Shown in pieces: positions 27,478-36,455 of a DNA stretch of 64,000 nucleotides (its first letter is position 1; each line of letters begins with the position of its first letter). The position numbers and the translations under genes are program-made. This DNA comes from Pseudoalteromonas rhizosphaerae (GTDB lineage Bacteria > Pseudomonadota > Gammaproteobacteria > Enterobacterales > Alteromonadaceae): contig NZ_CABVLM010000007.1 of assembly GCF_902498845.1 (NCBI RefSeq), forward strand, positions 124,001-188,000, given 5' to 3'. Below the pieces are notes generated by a model. The model was not told the origin of the DNA and did not search any database. It saw only the letters and a list, made by a program, of their open reading frames with translations.

Positions 27478-27723
27478 TTACACGGTCAACCTTACATACT
27501 TCTCGGCCAGTTCATCTATACTTTCACGATGAGCGGGATCGGGCTTTATACAATCTATCGGGCATACACTGACGCAGGTGGGTTTGTCGTAATGGCCTAC
27601 GCATTCAGTGCACTTTGCAGGGTCTATTTGGTAAATTTTAGCGCCCATATAAATGGCTTCGTTAGGGCATTCTGGATCGCACATGTCGCAGTTAATGCAT
27701 TTGCTGTTAATTAGTAAAGCCAC
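27478..27723 (-). CDS. yfhL: YfhL-family 2[4Fe-4S] ferredoxin
   Basis: The 81-residue protein has two cysteine clusters: Cys9, Cys12, Cys15 and Cys19-Pro, then Cys38, Cys41, Cys50 and Cys54-Pro with an extra loop between Cys41 and Cys50. That insertion is characteristic of Allochromatium-type and YfhL ferredoxins. It is a small cytosolic electron carrier; the partner in this organism is unknown. E. coli YfhL is 86 residues. It is separate from the restriction operon, about 140 bases upstream of it on the same strand. Confidence 0.92.
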   Translation of the reverse strand: MALLINSKCINCDMCDPECPNEAIYMGAKIYQIDPAKCTECVGHYDKPTCVSVCPIDCIKPDPAHRESIDELAEKYVRLTV

Positions 27724-27857
27724 TCTCTAACCTCATTTATTAGAGCTAGTACTTCTAGCATAAATTTGCAGCCGTAAATTATGCATTTTATTCCGCGTTT
27801 TCTTGTTGATCTCAATCAATAAAAATCATATTAGGTAGTCCGCATTCAACCATTCAC

Positions 27858-27885
27858 TTTACAACTAAAAAATGGACACTATAAT
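27858..27885 (+). promoter_or_regulatory. Sigma70-type promoter for the hipBA pair
   Basis: A TTTACA -35 (27858-27863) and a perfect TATAAT -10 (27880-27885) are separated by 16 bases. Transcription would start near 27892 and run into the antitoxin gene. The -10 box lies inside the first operator-like palindrome, so a bound antitoxin would block it. Confidence 0.65.
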
Positions 27886-27889
27886 ATCC
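27874..27889. promoter_or_regulatory. Operator-like palindrome 1 upstream of hipB
   Basis: The 16-base imperfect palindrome GGACACTATAATATCC covers the -10 box. HipB-type antitoxins bind similar TATCC/GGATA-containing sites. The reverse complement of the second site (27915-27930) agrees with it at 12 of 16 positions. Confidence 0.5.
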
Positions 27890-27914
27890 ATTAAGCTCAT
27901 AAAAAAGCAATTTT

Positions 27915-27930
27915 GGCTATAGTAATGTCC
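27915..27930. promoter_or_regulatory. Operator-like palindrome 2 upstream of hipB
   Basis: GGCTATAGTAATGTCC lies 41 bases (about four helical turns) downstream of site 1 and is related to it in reverse orientation. Such spacing suits two antitoxin dimers on the same DNA face. It precedes the antitoxin start codon by 50 bases or less. Confidence 0.45.
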
Positions 27931-27983
27931 AATCAAGTTCGTGAGGTGCTATTATTAATTATCTATTATTAAGCGAAGGTGAT

Positions 27984-28244
27984 GTGCAGCAAGCCTTTGC
28001 TGAGCATCTAAAAGAATGTCGCAAAAAAGCAAAAATGTCACGCGAGGCGTTAGCTAAAAAAAGCACAGTACCTGCTTCTACAATAAAAAAGTTTGAGGTT
28101 ACAGGGCTTATTTCATTCAGACAGCTATTGCTTTTGTGGCAAACACTCGACGACTTAACTCGTTTATATGACTTAACAAAAGTGCCAGCTCAAAATAAAA
28201 ATGCGCCAACGTCTATTGATCAGGTGTTAAACAATGGCCTTTAA
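27984..28244 (+). CDS. hipB: HipB-like XRE-family antitoxin
   Basis: The 86-residue form starts at a GTG and contains an XRE helix-turn-helix (AKMSREALAKKSTVPASTIKKFE at residues 17-39, split here). It should bind the operator sites and neutralise the HipA kinase. The start is uncertain: the frame stays open upstream, and ATT at 27954 has GAGG (27943-27946) at ideal spacing, adding residues NYLLLSEGD that look like a natural N-terminus for such antitoxins. An ATT start would be rare. The gene overlaps hipA by 11 bases, the usual coupled arrangement. Confidence 0.8.
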   Translation: MQQAFAEHLKECRKKAKMSREALAKKSTVPASTIKKFEVTGLISFRQLLLLWQTLDDLTRLYDLTKVPAQNKNAPTSIDQVLNNGL

Positions 28245-29526
28245 ACCCATAGATAAGCTAGAAGTAAAACGTACACTTTCAGATTCATCAGAATTAATGG
28301 TGGGTGTACTTGCTCAAAATAGGCAAGGTGTTTACTTTCAATTCGAGGAAAGTTATTTAGACACATACGGTAATCTTTCGCCATTCTCACTCGCCTTTAA
28401 TAGAGAGGTTCAGTTAGCACCTAAAACCCCACACAACGGGTTGCATGGGGTCTTTTCTGATTGTTTACCTGATGGGTGGGGGTTACTACTACAGGACCGC
28501 GTATTCAGACAAAATAATATAATGCCTAACTTTGTTACCGCTATGGACCGCTTATCTTTTGTTGGCCATTCGGCTATGGGCGCATTATCGTTTACACCTG
28601 AAACTCATTATGATGGCACAAATGACAATGAGGCTGGCCTTGCTACATTAGGTCAACAAGCTCAAGCAATATTTGACGGGCAAACAGAAGAAGTACTTTC
28701 TGCGTTAGTAGCTGCTGGCAGTTCCGGCGGTGCACGACCTAAGGCTCAAATTTATTTTCCTGACAATAAGATACAAGAATGTAGAACTAAGCCTAAAACG
28801 GGCGATGATGCTTGGTTAATAAAGTTCACATCCAAAAACCTCGCTTTAGGACATGAGGAAGGGTTATGTGAAGCTGTGTATTTGGATTTGGCTGAACAAA
28901 CGGGATTAAACCCACCTCAGAGATTACTGGTACCCGCCCCAGAAGGAACCGGTGCAAAGCAATGGCTCGCCTTAAAGCGATTCGATAGGTTTAAATTAAT
29001 GGGTGATAAAATGGGCTGCAAACATATGCATAGTGCATGTGGCTTGCTGGATGCTGATTTTCGCACACCTTCATTAGATTATGAGGATTTAATTAAAGCG
29101 AGCCGTGTTTTATGCAAATCACCTGCTGCAGGGCAATTACAATTTCGTCGAGCTATGTTTAATTTATTTAGCTGTAATCAAGATGACCACAGTAAAAACT
29201 GGGCTTTTTTACAAGAAGATTCAGGTGAGTGGGATTTAGCGCCTTTTTATGATGTAACTTTTAGTCCTCATCCTTTTAACGAGCATGCGACTTCATTTGC
29301 CGGATTTGGAAAAAACCCACCACTAAAAGCGATTCAAAAGCTGGCCTCTGCAGCTGGTTATGCAAATTGGAAGCAGGTACAAGTGATCATATCTGAAATA
29401 GCAGAGATTATTTTCAACTTTAAAGACACAGCTAAAGCACTCGGCGTAAATAAGCAAACGATTAACTTAATAGAGCAACAGCTTGATAATACGTACGCCA
29501 TGAATAAGCATTTAACTGGTCGCTAA
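28234..29526 (+). CDS. hipA: HipA-family Ser/Thr kinase toxin
   Basis: The 430-residue protein shows the HipA kinase features: a HipA N-terminal region with GLHGVFSDCLPDGWG (about 69-83), the loop SSGGARPK (163-170), the catalytic NQDDHSKN in which Asp317 and Asn322 match Asp309 and Asn314 of E. coli HipA, and the metal-binding APFYD with Asp340. HipA kinases phosphorylate tRNA-synthetases and cause growth arrest or persistence. All catalytic residues seem intact. Paired with the upstream HTH antitoxin, it forms a type II toxin-antitoxin module next to the restriction operon. Confidence 0.9.
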   Translation: MAFKPIDKLEVKRTLSDSSELMVGVLAQNRQGVYFQFEESYLDTYGNLSPFSLAFNREVQLAPKTPHNGLHGVFSDCLPDGWGLLLQDRVFRQNNIMPNFVTAMDRLSFVGHSAMGALSFTPETHYDGTNDNEAGLATLGQQAQAIFDGQTEEVLSALVAAGSSGGARPKAQIYFPDNKIQECRTKPKTGDDAWLIKFTSKNLALGHEEGLCEAVYLDLAEQTGLNPPQRLLVPAPEGTGAKQWLALKRFDRFKLMGDKMGCKHMHSACGLLDADFRTPSLDYEDLIKASRVLCKSPAAGQLQFRRAMFNLFSCNQDDHSKNWAFLQEDSGEWDLAPFYDVTFSPHPFNEHATSFAGFGKNPPLKAIQKLASAAGYANWKQVQVIISEIAEIIFNFKDTAKALGVNKQTINLIEQQLDNTYAMNKHLTGR

Positions 29527-30271
29527 TTGTATTAAGCTAATAGCACTTACAAATCAATTAGATTTTCTCTACAAATTTGGGGTTGCAATTTTTACTCTAA
29601 TTGTTCAAAAACCATATAATTTAGTCGGTAAAGATCTTGAGTCAATTATCTGCTTTTGTAATTTCATGGTTTTATCTTCTTAATATCTGTAGCAGTTGTA
29701 GGTGGGAATTGAATCGCAGGCAATGCAATTTTAATAATCAAAAACAAATATCGTAATAGCTATCAAAAATCTGGTCATAGAGAGTTAGCCCGTGTAATGC
29801 TAGTTTTAACAACCTCTTAAAAAAGTGATTATAACTATTATGATAAATTTTACTTTACGACCCTTTGTATTACCCAGTTCTTTGCTGTTTTCGACAGTAA
29901 GCTTGCCCTGCATTTAACGCCCCAATTTATTGGGTTAACTAATCTCGATTATCAACAACGAATTACATCTTCTTCAGTAATTCCAGAATTTGCCATGCAG
30001 TTATAGAGTTCCTATCGACTCAAGTTTCCTGCACGGCTTAACTAAAAAACAGTTAAATAATTAATATAAATATTTTTTACAGAAAAGGTCTAATTAGTGA
30101 TAATCACCTACTGAAGTGCTGGTTTTGGGGTTAAGAATAAACCTAAGGAACTAAATTAAGTAACGACGTGTATTTTAAGGGCGACTTTTTCTGATTACTA
30201 TTTTTACGCAACTATTTTATAATACTAATGGAGTCAATAACTTAAAAAATACATATGATGATTGGAGATAA
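29527..30271. other. Gene-free stretch with probable decayed coding sequence
   Basis: No intact gene is visible in about 745 bases. A frame near 29660-29820 reads as hydrophobic protein broken by stops (FIFLISVAVVGGN, stop, IAGNAILIIKNKY). A second frame near 29855-30005 is open for about 49 codons and ends at a TAG but lacks a start. Both look like remnants of genes I cannot identify. The position at the edge of the defence region suits decayed mobile or exchanged DNA. Confidence 0.4.
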
Positions 30272-31051
30272 ATGAGTAAAGAAAAGTTAATAGAAGTTAA
30301 AGATGACTTAAATATGCTATCGCCTATTTGCTACATTACAAAGTCAATCAACTGGCTTATTGGCAAAGTCTTTAACAACTTTAAAATAAGTTTAATGGTT
30401 TATTTAATTGCTTACGTTATTGCTGTAACGGTTGTAAATATACCGATGCTGGACTTTACCCGCATGCAGAAAATATATGTTAGCGTTTCAATACTGGGCT
30501 TACCGCTTTGTTTGTTCCTTGCTTATATTTTTATAGGAATGGTGTTATTAGCATTATTTGCAAGCAACCCTAAAACCCGCCTTAGTTATGCCATTATCTT
30601 AATCGTTATCGCTTTATTTCCATTTATGGTGATCGCAATGGCTGATACTCGTTTACTCCTCATTTTTGGCGTTTATTTATCTGCGGCATTAATTGTTATT
30701 AATATGATTATGCTACCAAATTTGGCCTATAAATATAGGGAAAGGCTTATAAAGCACGCTTACTTGTGTATGCCCGTAATTCTTTCAATTGTTGCATTTA
30801 CTTGGTTTGAATCATCACAGGGGTTTTCGTATGGGCGTATTGATCGCGAAAATTTCACAACCAGCGATCATCAACGTGTGGTTCCTGTCAGTAAATCTGG
30901 CGCACAGGGTACGCCTTTTTATACCTGTGATGTCTTTGTTAATTTCAACGGATACCAGTATGAATTTCAAGATATGATCATACCTAGTAATGGCCACATT
31001 GAGTATATTGAAGTTAGACAAGCTGTTTTCCAGCACTTTCAATTACGCTAA
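30272..31051 (+). CDS. Hypothetical inner membrane protein with C-terminal soluble domain
   Basis: The 259-residue product has about five or six hydrophobic segments between residues 38 and 175 and a polar C-terminal part of about 75 residues. I recognise no family. GGAG lies about 6 bases before the ATG. The C-terminal part contains alternating hydrophobic residues (GYQYEFQDMIIPS) that suggest beta strands, possibly periplasmic. A strong terminator follows, so it is probably transcribed alone. Confidence 0.65.
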   Translation: MSKEKLIEVKDDLNMLSPICYITKSINWLIGKVFNNFKISLMVYLIAYVIAVTVVNIPMLDFTRMQKIYVSVSILGLPLCLFLAYIFIGMVLLALFASNPKTRLSYAIILIVIALFPFMVIAMADTRLLLIFGVYLSAALIVINMIMLPNLAYKYRERLIKHAYLCMPVILSIVAFTWFESSQGFSYGRIDRENFTTSDHQRVVPVSKSGAQGTPFYTCDVFVNFNGYQYEFQDMIIPSNGHIEYIEVRQAVFQHFQLR

Positions 31052-31060
31052 TGTCTATTG

Positions 31061-31097
31061 AAAGTGATACCGCGGCTTTGTTTTTCGGCATCACTTT
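31061..31097 (+). terminator. Rho-independent terminator after the membrane protein gene
   Basis: AAAGTGATACCG at 31061-31072 pairs with CGGCATCACTTT at 31086-31097 with one mismatch, followed by TT. Confidence 0.75.
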
Positions 31098-31141
31098 TTA
31101 TAGGTAATAATCAACCCAAAATTTGGATGATAGATAATTAA

Positions 31142-31164
31142 AGGTGTTGAAAGCATTAACACCT
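31142..31164 (-). terminator. Hairpin after trhP
   Basis: On the minus strand AGGTGTT (31164-31158) pairs with AACACCT (31148-31142), followed by TTTAATT. It lies 16 bases past the trhP stop. The short stem and weak T tract make it a moderate candidate. Confidence 0.5.
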
Positions 31165-31179
31165 GTTGTTAACTACAAG

Positions 31180-32562
31180 CTAACCCGCGATTTGTTTAAA
31201 CGGATTGCGGGTGTCTTGGTTTTCGTCCAGATTACGCATTAATATGGCGTGTTCTAAATCGATATTGTCGGGCAGTGGAATTTTTACTATATGCCCTGAG
31301 CCTTTGGCATCGGTAATTGCCTCGCCCTTTTTGTTTTCCATACATTCAAGCACAAAACTAATATTACCTTTAGGGGTCATCAGCTCTAATGAATGACCTA
31401 CGCAGAATTTGTTTTTAACATCAATCTCTACCAAACCGGTGGCATTACGCCCTAATACTTCGCCGACAAATTGCTGCTTAGTCGATACCGAATGGCCGTA
31501 TTCGTAGTTTTGATAATCTTGATGGGCGTGGCGCTTTAAAAAGCCTTCGGTGTAACCGCGATGGGCTAGGTTTTCTAATGTTTTAAATAGATCAGCATCG
31601 AATGGTTTTCCTGCTGCGGCATCGTCAATTGCTTTACGATAAACCTGTGCTGTGCGCGCAACATAATAAAAGGATTTAGTGCGGCCTTCTATTTTTAAGC
31701 TGTGTACGCCCATTTTTGTAAGCTGCTCTACGTATTGCACGGCGCGTAAATCTTTTGAGTTCATGATATAAGTGCCGTGTTCGTCTTCAAACGCTGGCAT
31801 GTATTCACCCGGGCGGCCTTGCTCTTCAAGCATAACAATATCATTACTTGGTGCGCCGTCGCCAAGAGTAGGAATAACCTGCTGAGGATCAAATTTATGC
31901 ACCATTTCACCGGTTTCGTTTTCAACGCCCGGTTTTACATCGTATTCCCAGCGGCATGCATTGGTACAGGTGCCTTGGTTTGGATCGCGTTTGTTTATGT
32001 AGCCTGATAACAAACAACGGCCAGAATACGCCATACACAATGCGCCGTGTACAAATACTTCTAGCTCAGTTGCTGGGCATAAAGAACGAATTTCACTTAT
32101 TTCTTCCAGAGATAGCTCGCGGGATAAAATCACTCGCTCTATGCCTTGTTTTGCCCAAAACTGTACGCTGGCATAATTTACAGCGTTTGCTTGTACTGAT
32201 AAATGAATAGCCATATCAGGCCACTTTTCACGCACTAACATGATTAAACCCGGATCTGACATGATCAGCGCATCTGGCCCCATCGCAATGACTGGTTCAA
32301 TGTCGCGTAAATACGATTTCACTTTGGCATTGTGCGGGGCAATGTTTGATACTACATAAAACTTTTTATTCAGCGCATGCGCTTCATCAATGCCTATTTT
32401 TAACGTTTCCAGATCAAATTCATTATTACGTACTCGCAAGCTATAACGAGGTTGTCCGGCATACACCGCATCAGCCCCATAAGCAAAGGCATAACGCATG
32501 TTTTTTAAACTGCCAGCTGGTGAAAGTAACTCTGGGGTAAACGAGGTAATAATTGACGACAT
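31180..32562 (-). CDS. trhP: U32-family tRNA hydroxylation protein TrhP (YegQ)
   Basis: The 460-residue protein is very close to E. coli YegQ/TrhP (453 residues), with PELLSPAGSLKNMRYAFAYG at the N-terminus, VFVHGALCMAYSGRCLLSGY and GTCTNACRWEY in the middle, whose cysteines are typical of the U32 group. TrhP acts in prephenate-dependent formation of 5-hydroxyuridine at the wobble position of tRNA. The start at 32562 is preferred to an ATG five codons earlier because GGAG lies just before it. No operon partner is apparent; the chemoreceptor gene lies about 130 bases upstream on the same strand. Confidence 0.93.
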   Translation of the reverse strand: MSSIITSFTPELLSPAGSLKNMRYAFAYGADAVYAGQPRYSLRVRNNEFDLETLKIGIDEAHALNKKFYVVSNIAPHNAKVKSYLRDIEPVIAMGPDALIMSDPGLIMLVREKWPDMAIHLSVQANAVNYASVQFWAKQGIERVILSRELSLEEISEIRSLCPATELEVFVHGALCMAYSGRCLLSGYINKRDPNQGTCTNACRWEYDVKPGVENETGEMVHKFDPQQVIPTLGDGAPSNDIVMLEEQGRPGEYMPAFEDEHGTYIMNSKDLRAVQYVEQLTKMGVHSLKIEGRTKSFYYVARTAQVYRKAIDDAAAGKPFDADLFKTLENLAHRGYTEGFLKRHAHQDYQNYEYGHSVSTKQQFVGEVLGRNATGLVEIDVKNKFCVGHSLELMTPKGNISFVLECMENKKGEAITDAKGSGHIVKIPLPDNIDLEHAILMRNLDENQDTRNPFKQIAG

Positions 32563-32689
32563 GCGCGCTCCATACATAAAACTGGGATCAAGCCAGTGGC
32601 ATGAAAATAACCTGAAAATCAGATCAAGTAATAAAGCGCGGCAGTATATGGTACGTTAAATTAAGATGTTTTGATCGAAATCATAAAAC

Positions 32690-34006
32690 TCACTTTAATT
32701 GATTGGCAAACTGGCTCACTGCATCAACGACTTGCTGGGCACCTTTTTTAATATTGCTCATCACAATGCCAGACTCGTTTGACAGCTCTAACCCTTCTTG
32801 TGCTTTATCTTCACCTTGCTTAATTGCTTTTACACTTGACTGCGTTAAGCTTTGATTTTTTTGTACCACTTCAACAATTTCTTCTGTGGCTTTACTGGTT
32901 CGAGATGCTAATTGACGCACTTCATCGGCGACTACCGCAAAACCTCGCCCTTGCTCACCAGCTCTTGCTGCTTCAATCGCCGCATTTAAGGCTAGCAAAT
33001 TAGTTTGATCAGCAATGCTGCTAATACTTTGCACTATGCTGGCAATTAACTGTGATTGTTTATCCAATGCTGATATTTCATCCCCTGCTTGCGACATTTG
33101 CACCGCCAGCTCATTCATTACTTTAACCGCTTGCTCAATGACAGCAGCACCTTGATCTGCAAGGTGGTCAGTTTCAGTTGAAGTGCTATAGGCAATATCT
33201 GCCGCCTCTGCGATTGCGAGCTCCCGCTCAACTTGCTCAGTAATAACAGTAGCGAATTTAACCACTTTATACAGTTCGTTTTGCTCATTGAAAATTGGGT
33301 TATAAGAAGCTTCAAGCCAAACCACTCGCCCATAACTGTCTATGCGTTTAAAACGGCTTGAAACGTATTCGCCTCTTTTAAGCTGTTTCCAAAAGGCTTC
33401 ATATTCTGGTGAATTAGCCTCTTCTGGTTCACAAAAAATACGATGATGTTGGCCAACAATCTCTTTAAGTGAATAGCCCATTCCCGCCAAAAAGTTTTCG
33501 TTTGCTGTCAATACAATGCCATTAGTATCAAATTCAATAACGGCCATGGCACGATGTAATGCTTTAATTAAATCTTGATGCTCACGGGAGGTTTCAATCG
33601 TACGCGTTAACACATTAGAATGCAGAGTAAACTCAACTAGCTTACCTTGCTCATCAATGATCGGCTGTAAAATACTTCTTAGCCAGTCTTGTTCACCATT
33701 AACATGAACAAACTGCAATGCACCAGCCCAGTGTTCATGCTTCTCTAATGCTTTTTTTAAGCTTTTAAAATGCCCTGTCTGTCTGACGTTACTTGGCACA
33801 AAATCTAGTAACTTTTTCCCAATCAGTTGCTGATCAGGGTAACCAAGCTCGTTTGCAAAGTTTTTATTTTGCGATGAAATAAGCCCAGTCTTATCAATGA
33901 TTAAAACTAGCATTTCTTCGTCTAAGCTTTTTCTTACTTGATTCTGCACAAAAAGCTGACTTTTTAATTTAGCATTCTCACTTTTTATAGTGTTATTAAA
34001 AAACAT
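32690..34006 (-). CDS. Soluble methyl-accepting chemotaxis protein with two PAS domains
   Basis: The 438-residue protein has no membrane segment. Residues about 35-140 and 155-265 form two PAS domains (the second ends with [15 protein letters not shown]). The C-terminal signalling domain carries the conserved hairpin tip [20 protein letters not shown] near residue 345. It should signal through CheW/CheA from the cytoplasm, sensing redox state, oxygen or a small ligand through the PAS domains. The methyl-accepting region is short, as in Aer-like or energy-taxis receptors. No bound cofactor can be inferred from the sequence. Confidence 0.9.
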   Translation of the reverse strand: MFFNNTIKSENAKLKSQLFVQNQVRKSLDEEMLVLIIDKTGLISSQNKNFANELGYPDQQLIGKKLLDFVPSNVRQTGHFKSLKKALEKHEHWAGALQFVHVNGEQDWLRSILQPIIDEQGKLVEFTLHSNVLTRTIETSREHQDLIKALHRAMAVIEFDTNGIVLTANENFLAGMGYSLKEIVGQHHRIFCEPEEANSPEYEAFWKQLKRGEYVSSRFKRIDSYGRVVWLEASYNPIFNEQNELYKVVKFATVITEQVERELAIAEAADIAYSTSTETDHLADQGAAVIEQAVKVMNELAVQMSQAGDEISALDKQSQLIASIVQSISSIADQTNLLALNAAIEAARAGEQGRGFAVVADEVRQLASRTSKATEEIVEVVQKNQSLTQSSVKAIKQGEDKAQEGLELSNESGIVMSNIKKGAQQVVDAVSQFANQLK

Positions 34007-34325
34007 AGCAACCTACTATCAATGAAATGGATGAAATGAAGCACGAAGATATTAAAACCTTTAATTTATTCCATGATTATTACTTGAGTGTAAACCAAGT
34101 CCCCAAATTTAGTAGAATTTAACTAAAATAATCATTTTAAGCTAAAAGTGGATTTTCTATTGTGCATCTTATAGCAGTTTAAATAGCAAAAGCTCGAATG
34201 AGACAAAAGCGCCTATCAATAATTTTAAAATAAATAATTAAAACATAAGGTTAATAAAATTTAAGGTAATTTTTAATAGTGCAGTTACAGATAAGGGCCT
34301 AAACGTTATAGTCACTGAGCACTAT

Positions 34326-34363
34326 TTTGTACTAAAAACAACCTTCTTTGTACTAAAAATAAC
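34326..34363. repeat. Direct repeat TTTGTACTAAAAA(C/T)AAC
   Basis: Two 17-base copies, at 34326-34342 and 34347-34363, differ at one position and begin 21 bases apart, two helical turns. The spacing suggests paired binding sites for a regulator, or a small duplication. Confidence 0.6.
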
Positions 34364-34549
34364 TTTCGAAAAATATTTCAACTTATTATTAGCTAAATTA
34401 AGTAATACGTAGTCCCATGCAATGTTAGATCATTAATTAATTCACAGCATCATGCTTTTCTATGCGTGGTGATTGCCTAACATTTAAAAATCGCACAATT
34501 GTCATCAAGCTAGTTTTTAATAAAACTAGGCATTGCCTACTAAAACGCG

Positions 34550-34555
34550 TATAAT
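34550..34555 (+). promoter_or_regulatory. -10 box of the ndk promoter
   Basis: A perfect TATAAT lies 51 bases before the ndk ATG. No good -35 is found at 16-18 bases upstream, so the promoter may depend on an activator or on the AGGCATTGCCT palindrome at 34528-34538. Confidence 0.5.
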
Positions 34556-34606
34556 TCGCGCCCGTTAATATTCACACTTTTACTTAAAAATTATTGGAGC
34601 ATAAAG

Positions 34607-35038
34607 ATGGCTTTAGAGCGTACTTTCTCAATCGTAAAACCTGATGCAGTTGCTAAAAACCACATCGGCGCTATCTACAACCGTTTCGAAACTGCTGGCC
34701 TTAAAATCGTTGCAGCTAAAATGGTTCACCTTTCACAAGAGAAAGCGGAAGGTTTCTACGCAGAACACAGCGAGCGTCCTTTCTTTGGTGCTTTAGTATC
34801 TTTCATGACATCTGGTCCAGTAATGGTTACAGTTCTTGAAGGCGAAAACGCTGTTCTTAAAAACCGCGAAATCATGGGTGCTACTAACCCTGCTGAAGCA
34901 CTAGCTGGTACTTTACGTGCTGACTACGCTGATAGCATCGACGAAAATGCTGTTCACGGTTCAGACGCTGTTGAATCTGCTGCTCGCGAAATCGCGTACT
35001 TCTTCGCAGACGAAGAGCTTTGCCCACGTACTCGTTAA
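34607..35038 (+). CDS. ndk: Nucleoside diphosphate kinase
   Basis: The 143-residue protein matches the NDK family end to end: [12 protein letters not shown] at the start, the catalytic histidine in NAVHGSD at His117, and a C-terminal YFFADEELC. It transfers the gamma phosphate of ATP to other nucleoside diphosphates in the cytosol, keeping NTP and dNTP pools balanced. TTGGAGC precedes the ATG as a good ribosome binding site. A clear terminator follows, so ndk is separate from rlmN although the two are adjacent, as in related genomes. Confidence 0.97.
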   Translation: MALERTFSIVKPDAVAKNHIGAIYNRFETAGLKIVAAKMVHLSQEKAEGFYAEHSERPFFGALVSFMTSGPVMVTVLEGENAVLKNREIMGATNPAEALAGTLRADYADSIDENAVHGSDAVESAAREIAYFFADEELCPRTR

Positions 35039-35060
35039 TTCGAACGCGCTAAGCAAAAGT

Positions 35061-35084
35061 AAAAAGGGCTTTCGAGCCCTTTTT
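35061..35084 (+). terminator. Rho-independent terminator of ndk
   Basis: AAAAAGGGCT at 35061-35070 pairs with AGCCCTTTTT at 35075-35084 around a TTCG tetraloop, ending in a run of T. A strong, typical terminator. Confidence 0.9.
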
Positions 35085-35209
35085 TAGTCATTAGTTAAAG
35101 TATTAATTATCTAATTTATGATGTTTTACTTAATGATTAAAGTGAGTGAATTGTGTACAATTCGCCTTTGTAAATTTTTATCACCACCGTCACTGATTAA
35201 GGTTGTTTC

Positions 35210-36343
35210 ATGACCACTGAGCAAAAAAAGATTAACTTATTAGATTTAAACCGAGATGCAATGCGCGAGTTATTTGTATCGTTCGGTGAAAAGCCATTCC
35301 GTGGCGATCAGGTGATGAAATGGATTTATCATTTTGGCGTTGATAACTTTGACGAAATGAGCAACGTTAACAAAAAGCTGAAAGAAAAACTAAAAGCAGA
35401 ATGTGAAATTGTCGCGCCTGAAATCACCGTACGCCAACAAGCCAGTGACGGTACAATCAAGTACGCGCTGATACTTGAAGGCGGCCAAGAAGTTGAAGCC
35501 GTGTGGATCCCAGAAAAAGAACGTGCCACCTTGTGTGTATCATCGCAAGTTGGTTGTGCGCTTGAATGTACATTTTGCTCAACAGCGCAGCAAGGGTTTA
35601 ACCGTAACTTAAAAGTATCTGAAATTATCGGCCAAGTTTGGCGTGTGGCCAAAGACATAGGTCTTGATGGCAACAGTGAAAAGCGTCCGGTCACCAACGT
35701 CGTTATGATGGGCATGGGCGAGCCATTGCTTAATCTTAAAAACGTAGTTCCGGCAATGGAATTAATGATGGACGATTGGGGTTTTGGTTTATCTAAACGC
35801 CGCGTTACTTTAAGTACCTCTGGTGTGGTGCCTGCACTTGATTTATTGAAAGAAAAAATCGACGTTGCATTGGCTATTTCTCTACACGCACCTGATAACG
35901 CATTACGTGATATTTTAGTGCCAATCAATAAAAAATACCCAATTGAAGAGTTTTTAGCGGCGTGTCGTCGTTACATTGATGGCTCTAAAGCCAATAAAGA
36001 TGTGACCATTGAGTATGTGATGCTAAATGGTATTAATGACAGCACAGATCAAGCCCATGAATTAGTTAAAACACTCAAAGGCACACCATCTAAAGTGAAC
36101 CTTATCCCGTTTAACCCATTCCCGGGTAACGAATATACACGCTCTAGTAACAGCCGTATTGACCGCTTTTCAAAAGTGCTACAAGCAGCAGGTATTACCT
36201 GTATTGTGCGTCGTACTCGCGGTGATGATATTGATGCAGCCTGCGGCCAGTTAGTTGGTGATGTAGTTGACCGTACAAAACGTTTAGCGAAAAAGAAAAT
36301 GCGCGACGATAATGCGATTGCGGTTAATATCCACCAAGCATAA
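35210..36343 (+). CDS. rlmN: Dual-specificity RNA methyltransferase RlmN
   Basis: The 377-residue radical SAM enzyme carries the CxxxCxxC cluster at Cys116, Cys120 and Cys123 ([10 protein letters not shown]), the conserved MGMGEPLLN, and a late cysteine in DAACGQL (about 346) that acts as the methyl-carrying or resolving residue. It methylates C2 of A2503 in 23S rRNA and A37 of some tRNAs. Length is close to E. coli RlmN (384). It begins the conserved gammaproteobacterial cluster that continues with pilW, rodZ, ispG, hisS, yfgM, bamB and der. A hairpin separates it from pilW. Confidence 0.97.
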   Translation: MTTEQKKINLLDLNRDAMRELFVSFGEKPFRGDQVMKWIYHFGVDNFDEMSNVNKKLKEKLKAECEIVAPEITVRQQASDGTIKYALILEGGQEVEAVWIPEKERATLCVSSQVGCALECTFCSTAQQGFNRNLKVSEIIGQVWRVAKDIGLDGNSEKRPVTNVVMMGMGEPLLNLKNVVPAMELMMDDWGFGLSKRRVTLSTSGVVPALDLLKEKIDVALAISLHAPDNALRDILVPINKKYPIEEFLAACRRYIDGSKANKDVTIEYVMLNGINDSTDQAHELVKTLKGTPSKVNLIPFNPFPGNEYTRSSNSRIDRFSKVLQAAGITCIVRRTRGDDIDAACGQLVGDVVDRTKRLAKKKMRDDNAIAVNIHQA

Positions 36344-36360
36344 TCTGTTGTCGTGAATCA

Positions 36361-36415
36361 AAAGCCCTTAGCGCTGCTTTATTTTTAAATAAATGATGCA
36401 AGATAAGGGCTTTTC
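36361..36415 (+). terminator. Long-loop hairpin between rlmN and pilW
   Basis: AAAAGCCCTTA at 36361-36371 pairs with TAAGGGCTTTT at 36405-36415. The 33-base loop is long and the T tract is only four bases, so termination is likely but partial. Confidence 0.5.
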
Positions 36416-36455
36416 GGTAATATAGGTGCATGGACAATAATAAAGAGATGAAGTA

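Larger units (their letters stand above)
34007..34606. other. 600-base intergenic region upstream of ndk
   Basis: No gene is seen in this AT-rich spacer between divergent genes. It contains the direct repeat at 34326-34363 and the ndk promoter elements (see separate entries). A short palindrome AGGCATTGCCT lies at 34528-34538, just upstream of the -10 box. Confidence 0.5.
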
